A stretch of DNA of 64,000 nt, from the NCBI RefSeq assembly GCF_001632775.1, contig NZ_CP015249.1, positions 3,886,686-3,950,685 of the forward strand, written 5' to 3'. The notes below the pieces were generated by a model, which saw nothing but the letters and a program-made list of their open reading frames with translations, was not told the DNA's origin and did no database searches. The stretch's first letter is position 1; every line of letters begins with the position of its first letter. Source of the DNA: Dokdonella koreensis DS-123 (GTDB taxonomy: Bacteria > Pseudomonadota > Gammaproteobacteria > Xanthomonadales > Rhodanobacteraceae). A program made the translations under genes and the position numbers. Below, in pieces: positions 57,129 to 64,000 of the stretch.

Positions 57129-60100
57129 ATGAAATTCACCGATCTTTTCATCAACAAGCCGGTACTGGCGATCGTCGTCAGCCTGCTGATCCTCGTACTC
57201 GGGTTGCGCTCGGTCACCGACCTGACGGTGCGCCAGTACCCGAAGACCGAGAACGCCGTCGTCACCGTGACGACGACGTACTACGGTGCCGACTCGGCAA
57301 CGGTCGCCGGCTTCATCACCCAGCCGCTCGAAGCGGCGATCGCCCAGGCGCAGGGCATCGACTACCTGTCGTCCTCGAGCGTGACCGGCGCATCGACGAT
57401 CACCGCGACGCTGCAGCTCAACTACGACTCCAACCGCGCCCTGACCGAGATCCAGACGCAGATCAGCTCGGTCACCAACCAGCTGCCGCCGCAGGCCCAG
57501 CAGCCGGTCATCACGGTGCAGGTCGGCGAGACGATCGCCTCGATGTACATGGGCTTCTACAGCGAAACGCTGCCGGCCAACAACATCACCGACTACGTCG
57601 TGCGCGTCGTCAAGCCCAAGCTCGATTCGATCGACGGCGTGCAGACCGCCGAGCTGATCGGCGGCCGCCAGTTCGCGCTGCGCGCCTGGATCGATCCGGC
57701 GCGCCTCGCCGCCCACGGCGTCACCGCATCGGATGTCTACACCGCGCTGTCGACCAACAACTACCTGGCCGCAGTGGGCTCGACCAAGGGCCAGACCGTG
57801 ACGGTCGCACTGACCGCCGCCACCGACCTGCACACTGTCGAGGAATTCCGCAACCTGGTCGTCAAGCAGAAGGACGGCGCCCTGGTGCGGCTGCGGGACG
57901 TCGCCAACGTCGTGCTCGGCGCCGAGGAATACGACTCGGCCGTCGCGTTCGACGGCAAGCAGTCGGTCTTCCTCGGCATCAAGACCTCGCCGGACGCCAA
58001 CGTCCTGGACGTCGCCGAGCGCGTGCGCAACGCCTTCCCGGAAATCCAGTCGCAGCTTCCTTCCGGCATCACCGGCCAGATCGCCTATGACGCGACCAAC
58101 TTCATCAATACCTCGATCGATGAAGTGATCAAGACGCTGGTCGAGGCGCTGGTCATCGTCACACTGGTGATCTTCCTGTTCATGGGCAGCTTCCGCGCGG
58201 TCATCATCCCGGTGATCGCGATGCCGCTGTCGCTGATCGGCGCGTTCTTCGTGATGCTGGTGCTCGGCTACACGATCAACCTGATCACGCTGCTGGCGCT
58301 GGTGCTCGCGATCGGCCTGGTGGTCGACGACGCGATCATCGTCGTCGAGAACATCGACCGGCACATCAAGGAGGAAGGCAAGACGCCGTTCCAGGCGGCG
58401 CTGGTCGCCGCGCGCGAGCTGACCGGACCGATCATCGCGATGACGATCGTGCTGGTGGCCGTCTACGTGCCGATCGGCTTCCAGGGCGGACTGACCGGTG
58501 CCTTGTTCACCGAGTTCGCGTTCACGCTGGCGGGCGCGGTCACGGTATCGGCCGTCGTCGCGCTGGCGCTGTCGCCGATGCTCGGCTCGCGCTTCCTCAA
58601 GAGCGAGCACGGCGGCAACCGCTTCGTCGACTTCATCGACCGGCGGTTCGACCGCCTCCACCACGGCTACCAGCGGCGCCTGCACGGCACGCTGGAGACC
58701 TGGATCGTACCGGTGGTCATGGGTGTCCTGCTGCTCGGCGGCACCGCCTACCTGTTCACCAACTCCAAGTCCGAGCTCGCGCCGGAGGAGGACCAGGGCA
58801 TCGTGCTCGGCATGGGCATGGCCGCGCCGAATGCGTCGCCGGCGCAGGTGCGCGAGTACCTGCAGCAGATGCACGAGATCACCAAGACCGTGCCCGAGGT
58901 GCAGCAGACCTTCCAGTTCACCGGGTTCTCCGGTCCCAACTCGGTGTTCACCGGCGCACAGCTGACGCCCTGGTCGGAACGGACCCGCAACGCCAACGCA
59001 ATACAGCAGGACCTGCAGCAGAAGTGGGCGGGGATGGCCGGCACCAATACGGTGGCGTTCCAGTTCCCGTCGCTGCCGGGTGCGCAAGGCATGCCGGTGG
59101 AGGTCGTGATATCGACCACCGAACCGTTCGAGAACCTCTACGAGGTCGCGCAGACGGTGCTCGATCGCGTGCAGAAGAGCGGCATGTTCTGGTTCGCCGA
59201 CATGAACCTCAAGATCGACAAGCCACAGAGCACGGTCGAGGTCGACCGCGACATGGTGGCGACGCTCGGCATGACGCAGCAGGACGTCGGCAGTGCCCTG
59301 GGCTCGGCGCTCGGCGGTGGCTACGTCAACTACTTCTCGATCGCCGGCCGTTCGTACAAAGTCATCCCGCAGGTGCTGCAGGCCGACCGCCTCAATCCCG
59401 ACCAGGTGCTCGACTACTACATCCGCACGCCGACCGGCTCGGTCATCCCGGCCTCCACGGTCGCGACGATCAAGAACGAGGTGGTCCCGCAGTCGCTGAC
59501 GCGCTTCCAGCAGCTCAACTCGGTGACGATCCAGGGCGTGCCCGCGGTGGCGCAGGGCGAGGCGATCGACTTCGTCCGCAAGACGATCAACGAGGTCGCG
59601 CCGGCCGGCTACGGCGTGGACTACTCCGGGCAGGCGCGCCAGTACGTCAACGAAACCGGCGGCTTCGCGCTGACGCTGCTGTTCGCGGTCATCATCGTCT
59701 ATCTCGCGCTGGCCGCGCAGTTCAACAGCCTGCGTGATCCGATCGTGATCCTGATCTCGGTGCCGATGGCGCTGTTCGGCGCACTGATCTTCATCAACCT
59801 GCTGCCGAGCTTCGTCGGCATGGGGGCGCTGTCCACACGCTGGTCGACCTCGCTCAACATCTACACCCAGGTCGGCCTGGTGACGCTGATGGGCCTGATC
59901 TCCAAGCACGGCATCCTGATCGTGGAGTTCGCCAACGAGCTGCAGCGCGCCGGCAAGACCAAGCGCGAGGCGATCGAGCAGGCGGCCGCGACGCGACTGC
60001 GCCCGATCCTGATGACCACCGCCGCGATGGTGCTGGGCGTGATTCCGCTGGTCATCGCCAGCGGCGCCGGTGCGGCCGGCCGCTTCAACATGGGCCTGGT

Positions 60101-60245
60101 CATCACCACCGGCCTGACGATCGGCACGCTGTTCACGCTGTTCGTCGTGCCGGCGTTCTACATGCTGCTGGCCCAGGATCACCACGGCGAAGCGGCCAAG
60201 CGCCTCGAGGACGAGGCGTCGTCCGCGCAGCCGGGCCTGGCCTGA
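57129..60245 (+). CDS. HAE1-type RND multidrug efflux permease
   Basis: This 1038-residue inner-membrane pump begins MKFTDLFINKPVLAIVVSLL and has the RND layout with large periplasmic loops after helices 1 and 7. The proton-relay motif GLVVDDAIIVVENIDRH in helix 4 has both Asp residues, and GRFNMGLVITTGLTIGTLFTL ends the protein. It exports drugs or metabolites using proton flow. The operon has its own channel and adaptor but no local regulator. A 12-bp-stem hairpin follows the stop at 60251-60280. Confidence 0.95.
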   Translation: MKFTDLFINKPVLAIVVSLLILVLGLRSVTDLTVRQYPKTENAVVTVTTTYYGADSATVAGFITQPLEAAIAQAQGIDYLSSSSVTGASTITATLQLNYDSNRALTEIQTQISSVTNQLPPQAQQPVITVQVGETIASMYMGFYSETLPANNITDYVVRVVKPKLDSIDGVQTAELIGGRQFALRAWIDPARLAAHGVTASDVYTALSTNNYLAAVGSTKGQTVTVALTAATDLHTVEEFRNLVVKQKDGALVRLRDVANVVLGAEEYDSAVAFDGKQSVFLGIKTSPDANVLDVAERVRNAFPEIQSQLPSGITGQIAYDATNFINTSIDEVIKTLVEALVIVTLVIFLFMGSFRAVIIPVIAMPLSLIGAFFVMLVLGYTINLITLLALVLAIGLVVDDAIIVVENIDRHIKEEGKTPFQAALVAARELTGPIIAMTIVLVAVYVPIGFQGGLTGALFTEFAFTLAGAVTVSAVVALALSPMLGSRFLKSEHGGNRFVDFIDRRFDRLHHGYQRRLHGTLETWIVPVVMGVLLLGGTAYLFTNSKSELAPEEDQGIVLGMGMAAPNASPAQVREYLQQMHEITKTVPEVQQTFQFTGFSGPNSVFTGAQLTPWSERTRNANAIQQDLQQKWAGMAGTNTVAFQFPSLPGAQGMPVEVVISTTEPFENLYEVAQTVLDRVQKSGMFWFADMNLKIDKPQSTVEVDRDMVATLGMTQQDVGSALGSALGGGYVNYFSIAGRSYKVIPQVLQADRLNPDQVLDYYIRTPTGSVIPASTVATIKNEVVPQSLTRFQQLNSVTIQGVPAVAQGEAIDFVRKTINEVAPAGYGVDYSGQARQYVNETGGFALTLLFAVIIVYLALAAQFNSLRDPIVILISVPMALFGALIFINLLPSFVGMGALSTRWSTSLNIYTQVGLVTLMGLISKHGILIVEFANELQRAGKTKREAIEQAAATRLRPILMTTAAMVLGVIPLVIASGAGAAGRFNMGLVITTGLTIGTLFTLFVVPAFYMLLAQDHHGEAAKRLEDEASSAQPGLA

Positions 60246-60250
60246 TGGAG

Positions 60251-60280
60251 GGCGGCGCCGGCCCCAAAGCCGGCGCCGCC
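60251..60280 (+). terminator. GC-rich hairpin after the RND operon
   Basis: Arms 60251-60262 and 60269-60280 (12 bp, perfect) enclose loop CCCAAA. No T tract follows. The queF -10 box begins only three bases after it. Confidence 0.6.
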
Positions 60281-60282
60281 GA

Positions 60283-60288
60283 TACAAT
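60283..60288 (+). promoter_or_regulatory. -10 box of queF, predicted leaderless
   Basis: TACAAT ends six bases before the queF ATG at 60295, so transcription would start at or next to the start codon. There is no ribosome-binding site. The -35 region falls inside the preceding hairpin. Confidence 0.5.
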
Positions 60289-60294
60289 CGGCGG

Positions 60295-61125
60295 ATGAAC
60301 ACGCCGCACGATTCCCCGCTCGGCCGCACCGTCGCCTTCGCCGCCGACTACGATCCGACCCTGCTGTTCCCGATCCCGCGCGAGGCCAAGCGCGCCGAGA
60401 TCGGCATTGCCGCTCCGCTTCCGTTCGTCGGCATCGACTACTGGAACGCCTACGAGCTTTCCTGGCTCGAACCAGGCGGCAAGCCGCGGGTGGCGGTCGC
60501 CACGTTCGAGGTCCCGGCGAGTTCGCCGCGGATCGTCGAATCCAAATCGCTCAAGCTCTATCTCAACAGCTACAACCAGACCCACCTGGCCGATGTCGCC
60601 ACGCTGCGCGCGCGGCTCGTGGCCGATCTGTCCGCGGCCGCCGGTGCGCCGGTGGGTGTTGCCGTCCAGCTCCTGCCGGCACCGCAAGCGCCCTGGATCG
60701 GCGAGCCGGAGGGCGAACTGATCGACGATCTCGACGTGACGTTCGACCGCTACACCCCGCCACAACCGGATCTGCTGACCGTGGATACCGGCGAGGACGA
60801 GGCCGACGAAGCCCTGGTCTCCCACCTGCTGCGCTCCAACTGCCCGGTCACCGGCCAGCCCGATTGGGCCACCGTGCAGGTCGCCTACGTCGGCCCGCGC
60901 ATCGACCGCCGCGGGCTGCTGCGCTACCTGGTGTCCTACCGCCTGCACGACGACTTCCACGAGCAATGCGTGGAGCGCATCTTCATCGACATCGTCCGCC
61001 GCTGCGCGCCGCGCCGCCTCAGCGTCTACGCGCGCTATACGCGTCGCGGCGGCCTGGACATCAACCCGTGGCGCGCCACGGCCGGCAGCCCTCCCCCTCC
61101 GAATCGGCGCGCGTTCCGCCAGTGA
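60295..61125 (+). CDS. queF: NADPH-dependent 7-cyano-7-deazaguanine reductase
   Basis: This 276-residue enzyme reduces preQ0 to preQ1 in queuosine synthesis. It is the long, two-domain QueF type. The catalytic Cys183 is in RSNCPVTGQPDW, followed by Asp of that motif, and SKSLKLYLNSYNQT carries the QueF substrate-binding signature. FHEQCVERIF supplies His and Glu for binding. The ATG at 60295 lies so close to the -10 box that the message is probably leaderless. It is monocistronic; the next gene has its own promoter region. Confidence 0.96.
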   Translation: MNTPHDSPLGRTVAFAADYDPTLLFPIPREAKRAEIGIAAPLPFVGIDYWNAYELSWLEPGGKPRVAVATFEVPASSPRIVESKSLKLYLNSYNQTHLADVATLRARLVADLSAAAGAPVGVAVQLLPAPQAPWIGEPEGELIDDLDVTFDRYTPPQPDLLTVDTGEDEADEALVSHLLRSNCPVTGQPDWATVQVAYVGPRIDRRGLLRYLVSYRLHDDFHEQCVERIFIDIVRRCAPRRLSVYARYTRRGGLDINPWRATAGSPPPPNRRAFRQ

Positions 61126-61263
61126 CCCGCGGCGTGCGCCTTGCGGCGTGCTGCCATCGTCCGGTCACGTCGGCGTCGCATCGTCGGGCAGCGGCCAGCC
61201 GCTCGGGCCGGGCGGGTGAACGCCACCTGACAGGACACCGGGCGCCGTAACCATTTGTTGCCG

Positions 61264-61277
61264 ATTAGGGCCCTAAT
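61264..61277 (+). promoter_or_regulatory. Perfect 14-bp palindrome upstream of the LysM gene
   Basis: ATTAGGGCCCTAAT (61264-61277) is a perfect palindrome in an A+T-rich stretch of otherwise G+C-rich DNA, followed by TTTGTTA. It is a plausible operator for the LysM-lipoprotein operon. Confidence 0.45.
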
Positions 61278-61315
61278 AACCTTTTGTTAATCCGGCGGGG
61301 GTGTAACGTATCGCC

Positions 61316-61335
61316 CCTCGCAACGGCGAGGAGGA
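61316..61335 (+). promoter_or_regulatory. Shine-Dalgarno of the LysM gene overlapped by a small hairpin
   Basis: GAGGAGGA (61328-61335) is a very strong ribosome site six bases before the ATG at 61342. A six-bp stem (61316-61321 with 61326-61331, loop AACG) would hide its first half. Confidence 0.45.
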
Positions 61336-61341
61336 CTATCC

Positions 61342-61659
61342 ATGGCCAACGAAACGAAGAAACCGGATTTTTCCAACGTGAGCGGTACGGTCACGTCGAC
61401 GGCGCCGGAGGCGCCGGCGAAAGCCGACTTCAGCAATGTGCAAAGCAGCGTGGCATCGACGGCGCCGGACGCGCCGGTCGAGAAGGAAACCTACACCGTC
61501 GTCAAGGGCGACACCTTGTCGAAGATTGCGAAGAAGTTCTACGGCAACGCGAATCGGTGGCGGGCGATCTTTGAAGCGAACCGGGATCAGATTTCCAATC
61601 CCGACCTGATCAAGCCCGGTCAGGTGCTCACCATCCCCGCAGACACCGGCAAGTCCTGA
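61342..61659 (+). CDS. LysM-domain protein
   Basis: This 105-residue protein ends in a LysM domain (about residues 50-100; TYTVVKGDTLSKIAKKFYGN, then LIKPGQVLTIPAD), which binds peptidoglycan or related sugars. There is no signal peptide, as in the cytoplasmic YgaU/Kbp-like LysM proteins. The N-terminal half is an imperfect tandem duplication: DFSNVSGTVTSTAPEAP (about 9-25) and DFSNVQSSVASTAPDAP (about 29-45). It has a strong Shine-Dalgarno, so it is probably abundant. The lipoprotein gene follows after 27 bases. Confidence 0.88.
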   Translation: MANETKKPDFSNVSGTVTSTAPEAPAKADFSNVQSSVASTAPDAPVEKETYTVVKGDTLSKIAKKFYGNANRWRAIFEANRDQISNPDLIKPGQVLTIPADTGKS

Positions 61660-61686
61660 CCTCTACTGTTCAACGGAGCCACGTTC

Positions 61687-62172
61687 ATGACCTCTATTCG
61701 CAAAACAGTCCCTCTGATCCTCGCACTCGGCGGCGCCCTGGCGCTGGCGGCCTGCGGCAAGAAGGAAGAGCCCGCGCCGGCTCCCGCACCGACGCCCGCC
61801 CCGGCTCCGGCGCCGGCCCCCACGCCGCCGCCGGCTGCGCCGGCAGGCCTGCTGCTGGTGTCGATCGACCTCGGCAGCGCGGTGGGCGCCGACATGAAGA
61901 TCACCCAGCCGAAGACGACGTTTGCGCCGACCGACACGATCCACGCCGCGGTCAGCACGTCCGGCAGCGCGCCGAGCGCGACCATCGCGGCCAAGTGGAC
62001 CTACCAGGACGGCCAGGTCGTCAACGAGGAAAGCAAGACGATCGCACCGACCGGTGCAGCCGTGACCACGTTCCAGATCAGCAAGCCGGACGGCTGGCCC
62101 GCCGGCAGCTACCAGGTCGCCATCTCGATCGACGGCAAGGACGCAGGCACGCAATCGTTCCAGGTGCAGTAG
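61687..62172 (+). CDS. Lipoprotein with Ala-Pro-rich spacer and Ig-like domain
   Basis: This 161-residue protein has a lipoprotein signal (ALALAACGKK, Cys at about residue 23) and a spacer of about thirty Ala/Pro residues that could cross part of the peptidoglycan. A beta-rich domain (about 55-160; TTFAPTDTIHAAVSTSGSA, AGSYQVAISIDGKD) resembles Ig-like or DUF-type ligand domains. The residue after the lipid-modified Cys is Gly, not Asp, so it probably goes to the outer membrane. It lies 27 bases after the LysM gene, so the pair may act at the cell wall. A clear terminator follows. Confidence 0.82.
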   Translation: MTSIRKTVPLILALGGALALAACGKKEEPAPAPAPTPAPAPAPAPTPPPAAPAGLLLVSIDLGSAVGADMKITQPKTTFAPTDTIHAAVSTSGSAPSATIAAKWTYQDGQVVNEESKTIAPTGAAVTTFQISKPDGWPAGSYQVAISIDGKDAGTQSFQVQ

Positions 62173-62240
62173 CCGCGTGATCCGCTGCGTTCGTGAGCAT
62201 GACCGCAGCGCGATAACGACCTGAACGGATCTTCAGGACA

Positions 62241-62278
62241 ACAATGGGCGCGGCGAAAGCCGCGCCCATTGTCTTTTA
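62241..62278 (+). terminator. Intrinsic terminator of the LysM-lipoprotein operon
   Basis: A perfect 14-bp stem (62241-62254 with 62259-62272) with a GAAA tetraloop is followed by CTTTT (62273-62278 region). It lies about 70 bases after the lipoprotein stop, between two convergent genes. Confidence 0.88.
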
Positions 62279-62295
62279 CTGACACTGTCAGTTAC

Positions 62296-64000
62296 TCACT
62301 GCCTTTCACCGGCAGGTTTCTCGGCGAGGACACGCTCCACGCTGCCCTGGGTCAGCGGGTGGTAGCCGGGCTTGGCCTTGGTGTAGATCGCACGGGCGAA
62401 GGTCAGCCCGTCCGGCGTCTTGGCCAACGCCTCGTACAACGGGAGCACCAGCTTGCGTCGGCCGATGCGCTCGATGAAGGCAGCGATCGCCGGGCGCGCC
62501 TGCGTGTAGCCGCTGCGGATCGTCAGGGCATACCAGCGGAACGCCACTTCGGCGTTGCCGGTACCGGTCAGCTTCCAGGCCTCGTCGAGTGCACGCAGCT
62601 TGTCCACCGGCAGCGTCTGCGGCAGACCGTTCAGGAAATGCAGCCACTCGAAGGTCACCCAGGTGCCGGCACCGATGTCCTTGGCGGCCAGTTCGCCGTC
62701 CAGCCAGCGCGTGCGTGCCGTATCGACCGCGGCGAATCGCGGCGAAACCGATACCGGTGCATCGGCCGGAATACCCGGCTTGTGCAGCCACGCGTCGACC
62801 TCCGCCGCGCTGACCTTGCCGGGATAGCGCTTGGCCAGGTGCTCGTCGTAGTAGGCGAGGAACTGGTCGGTATCGATGCTGCGGAACGCGAAATGATCGA
62901 AGTAGCCGCGCAGGAACGGGTCGAACGCCTCACGTCCGTAGCGCAGCTCCAGGAAGCGCAGGAACCACCGCCCCTTGTTGTAGGGCACGCCCGACAGGCC
63001 TTCGTCGGGATCGACACCTTTCAGATCGGGCACCAGCAGCTGCTCGTTGGCCGACATCTTGGCCATCTCCTCGCGCACTTCGCCCTCGTCGACCACGCGC
63101 TGCATGTCCGCTTCGTCCTTGCCGTAGACCGCCTCGACGATGCGGTTCTCGACATAGGTCGTGAAACCCTCGTTCAGCCACATGTGCTGCCAGTTGGCGT
63201 TGGTGACCAGGTTCCCGGACCAGGAATGGGCCAGCTCATGCGCGATCAGTCCGACCAGGCTCTTGTCGCCCGCGATGACCGTCGGTGTCGCGAAGGTCAT
63301 GCGCGGATTCTCCATGCCGCCGAACGGGAAGCTGGCCGGCAGCACCAGGATGTCGTACCGCTCCCAGCGGTAGGGGCCGTAGAGCTTCTCGGCCGCGCGG
63401 ATCATCGACTCGGTGTCCTCGAACTCCTTGGCGGCACCGGCGACCACCGAGGGCTCGGCATAGACCGCGGTGCGCGGGCCGGTCTCCCGCACCGCCAGGT
63501 CACCCGCCGCGATCGCCAGCAGGTACGACGGGATCGGCTGCTTCATCGTGAACCGGAAGTCACCGTTCAGCGCATGCTTGGCGTCGTTGTCCGCACTCAT
63601 CAGCACGCGATAGCCGGCCGGTGCCTTGATCCGCGCACTGTAGGTGAAGCGGACCGAGGGCGTGTCCTGCAACGGTACCCAGCTGCGCGCATGGATGGCC
63701 TGCGACTGCGAATACATGAATGACCGCTTCTTTCCGGCCGTCTGCTCGGGCGTCATCCACTGCAGTCCGGATGCCGTCGGCGCGGTGCGGTAGTAGATCC
63801 GCACCGCCGGCGCCGCATCCGGGAGAGCGATGTGCAAGGCCGAGCCGAAGATCGGGTCACGCGGATCGAGGCGGTAGTCGACCTTCTTTTCCGTGCCGTC
63901 CGCGCCGACGGCCAGGACGCGCTCGATGTTCAGGTCCCGCGTATCGAGCACCAGATCGTGCGTCTTGGCATCCTTCCAATCCAGATCCAGGCGCACGTTG
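62296..64000 (-). CDS. M1-family zinc aminopeptidase (leukotriene-A4-hydrolase-like), 5' partial
   Basis: The frame is open to the window end, so the start and an expected signal peptide lie beyond base 64000; about 568 residues are visible. The M1 motifs are present: GGMEN (substrate amino-terminus binding), HELAHSW with the distant LNEGFTTYVE (zinc ligands and catalytic Glu), and a downstream Tyr region (GVPYNKGRW). This order and the C-terminal helical domain match LTA4-hydrolase/ColAP-like aminopeptidases, which are often periplasmic in these bacteria. It removes N-terminal residues from peptides. The stop lies just beyond the terminator shared with the convergent operon. Confidence 0.92.
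   Translation of the reverse strand, partial: NVRLDLDWKDAKTHDLVLDTRDLNIERVLAVGADGTEKKVDYRLDPRDPIFGSALHIALPDAAPAVRIYYRTAPTASGLQWMTPEQTAGKKRSFMYSQSQAIHARSWVPLQDTPSVRFTYSARIKAPAGYRVLMSADNDAKHALNGDFRFTMKQPIPSYLLAIAAGDLAVRETGPRTAVYAEPSVVAGAAKEFEDTESMIRAAEKLYGPYRWERYDILVLPASFPFGGMENPRMTFATPTVIAGDKSLVGLIAHELAHSWSGNLVTNANWQHMWLNEGFTTYVENRIVEAVYGKDEADMQRVVDEGEVREEMAKMSANEQLLVPDLKGVDPDEGLSGVPYNKGRWFLRFLELRYGREAFDPFLRGYFDHFAFRSIDTDQFLAYYDEHLAKRYPGKVSAAEVDAWLHKPGIPADAPVSVSPRFAAVDTARTRWLDGELAAKDIGAGTWVTFEWLHFLNGLPQTLPVDKLRALDEAWKLTGTGNAEVAFRWYALTIRSGYTQARPAIAAFIERIGRRKLVLPLYEALAKTPDGLTFARAIYTKAKPGYHPLTQGSVERVLAEKPAGERQ

Noticed and set aside
54384-60329. Minus-strand open frame of 1981 codons opposite the RND operon
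   Set aside because: It is antisense to three clear efflux genes, is made of low-complexity Arg/Asp/His/Gln/Val repeats, and arises from G+C-rich third positions on the coding strand.

Overview
The window is G+C-rich, densely coded chromosomal DNA from a gammaproteobacterium, most likely of the Xanthomonadales (Rhodanobacteraceae/Xanthomonadaceae-like). This placement is inferred from a xanthomonadin/aryl-polyene-type pigment operon, an rsmG-parA-parB block, an rpmB-rpmG pair, a TIGR02999-like ECF sigma factor paired with a Ser/Thr kinase, and secreted proteins carrying an LFADGF-like motif. No database search was possible. I found no rRNA, tRNA, CRISPR array, insertion sequence, phage or plasmid gene.

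Region 1 (1-8904): the 3' part of an aryl-polyene pigment operon. It encodes a LolA-like carrier (5' end outside the window), an MMPL exporter, a flavin-dependent halogenase-like enzyme with the WxWxIP motif, a DUF3261-type lipoprotein, ketosynthase, dehydratase, ketoreductase, a second ketosynthase and a small periplasmic protein. Most junctions overlap by a few bases, which implies one coupled transcript. The enzymes would extend a polyene chain on an acyl carrier protein, and the LolA/MMPL/lipoprotein set would move the lipid to the outer membrane. The halogenase suggests a halogenated pigment, as in xanthomonadin.

Region 2 (9353-31324): secreted and signalling proteins. These are a BNR/Asp-box beta-propeller protein, a CadC-like transmembrane winged-helix/TPR regulator, a GFA-family protein beside a frameshifted ORF, a choice-of-anchor-J secreted protein, a subtilisin-like protease, an ECF sigma factor overlapping a transmembrane Ser/Thr kinase, and a two-EF-hand protein. 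On the minus strand follow two RNA-modification enzymes and a membrane protein. A second transmembrane Ser/Thr kinase precedes an AsmA-like protein. The sigma/kinase pair is the most interesting unit: the acidic region-2.2 motif of the sigma factor is replaced by Asn-Thr-Thr-Gly, as expected if phosphorylation activates it.

Region 3 (31355-43126): a MarR-controlled EmrAB-type efflux operon with its own outer-membrane channel; a hemB-aroE-ykgJ operon; a REC-PAS-GGDEF-EAL regulator with a degenerate GGDEF domain; and an ABC exporter.

Region 4 (43392-64000): a short SPFH protein behind an AT-rich leader, rsmG-parA-parB, a glycosyltransferase, rpmB-rpmG with a textbook bidirectional terminator, a fatty-acid desaturase, a four-gene gliding-type ABC operon (GldA/GldF/GldG-like plus DUF4340-like), mutM, an RND tripartite pump, queF (probably leaderless), a LysM protein with a small lipoprotein, and a 5'-truncated M1 aminopeptidase.
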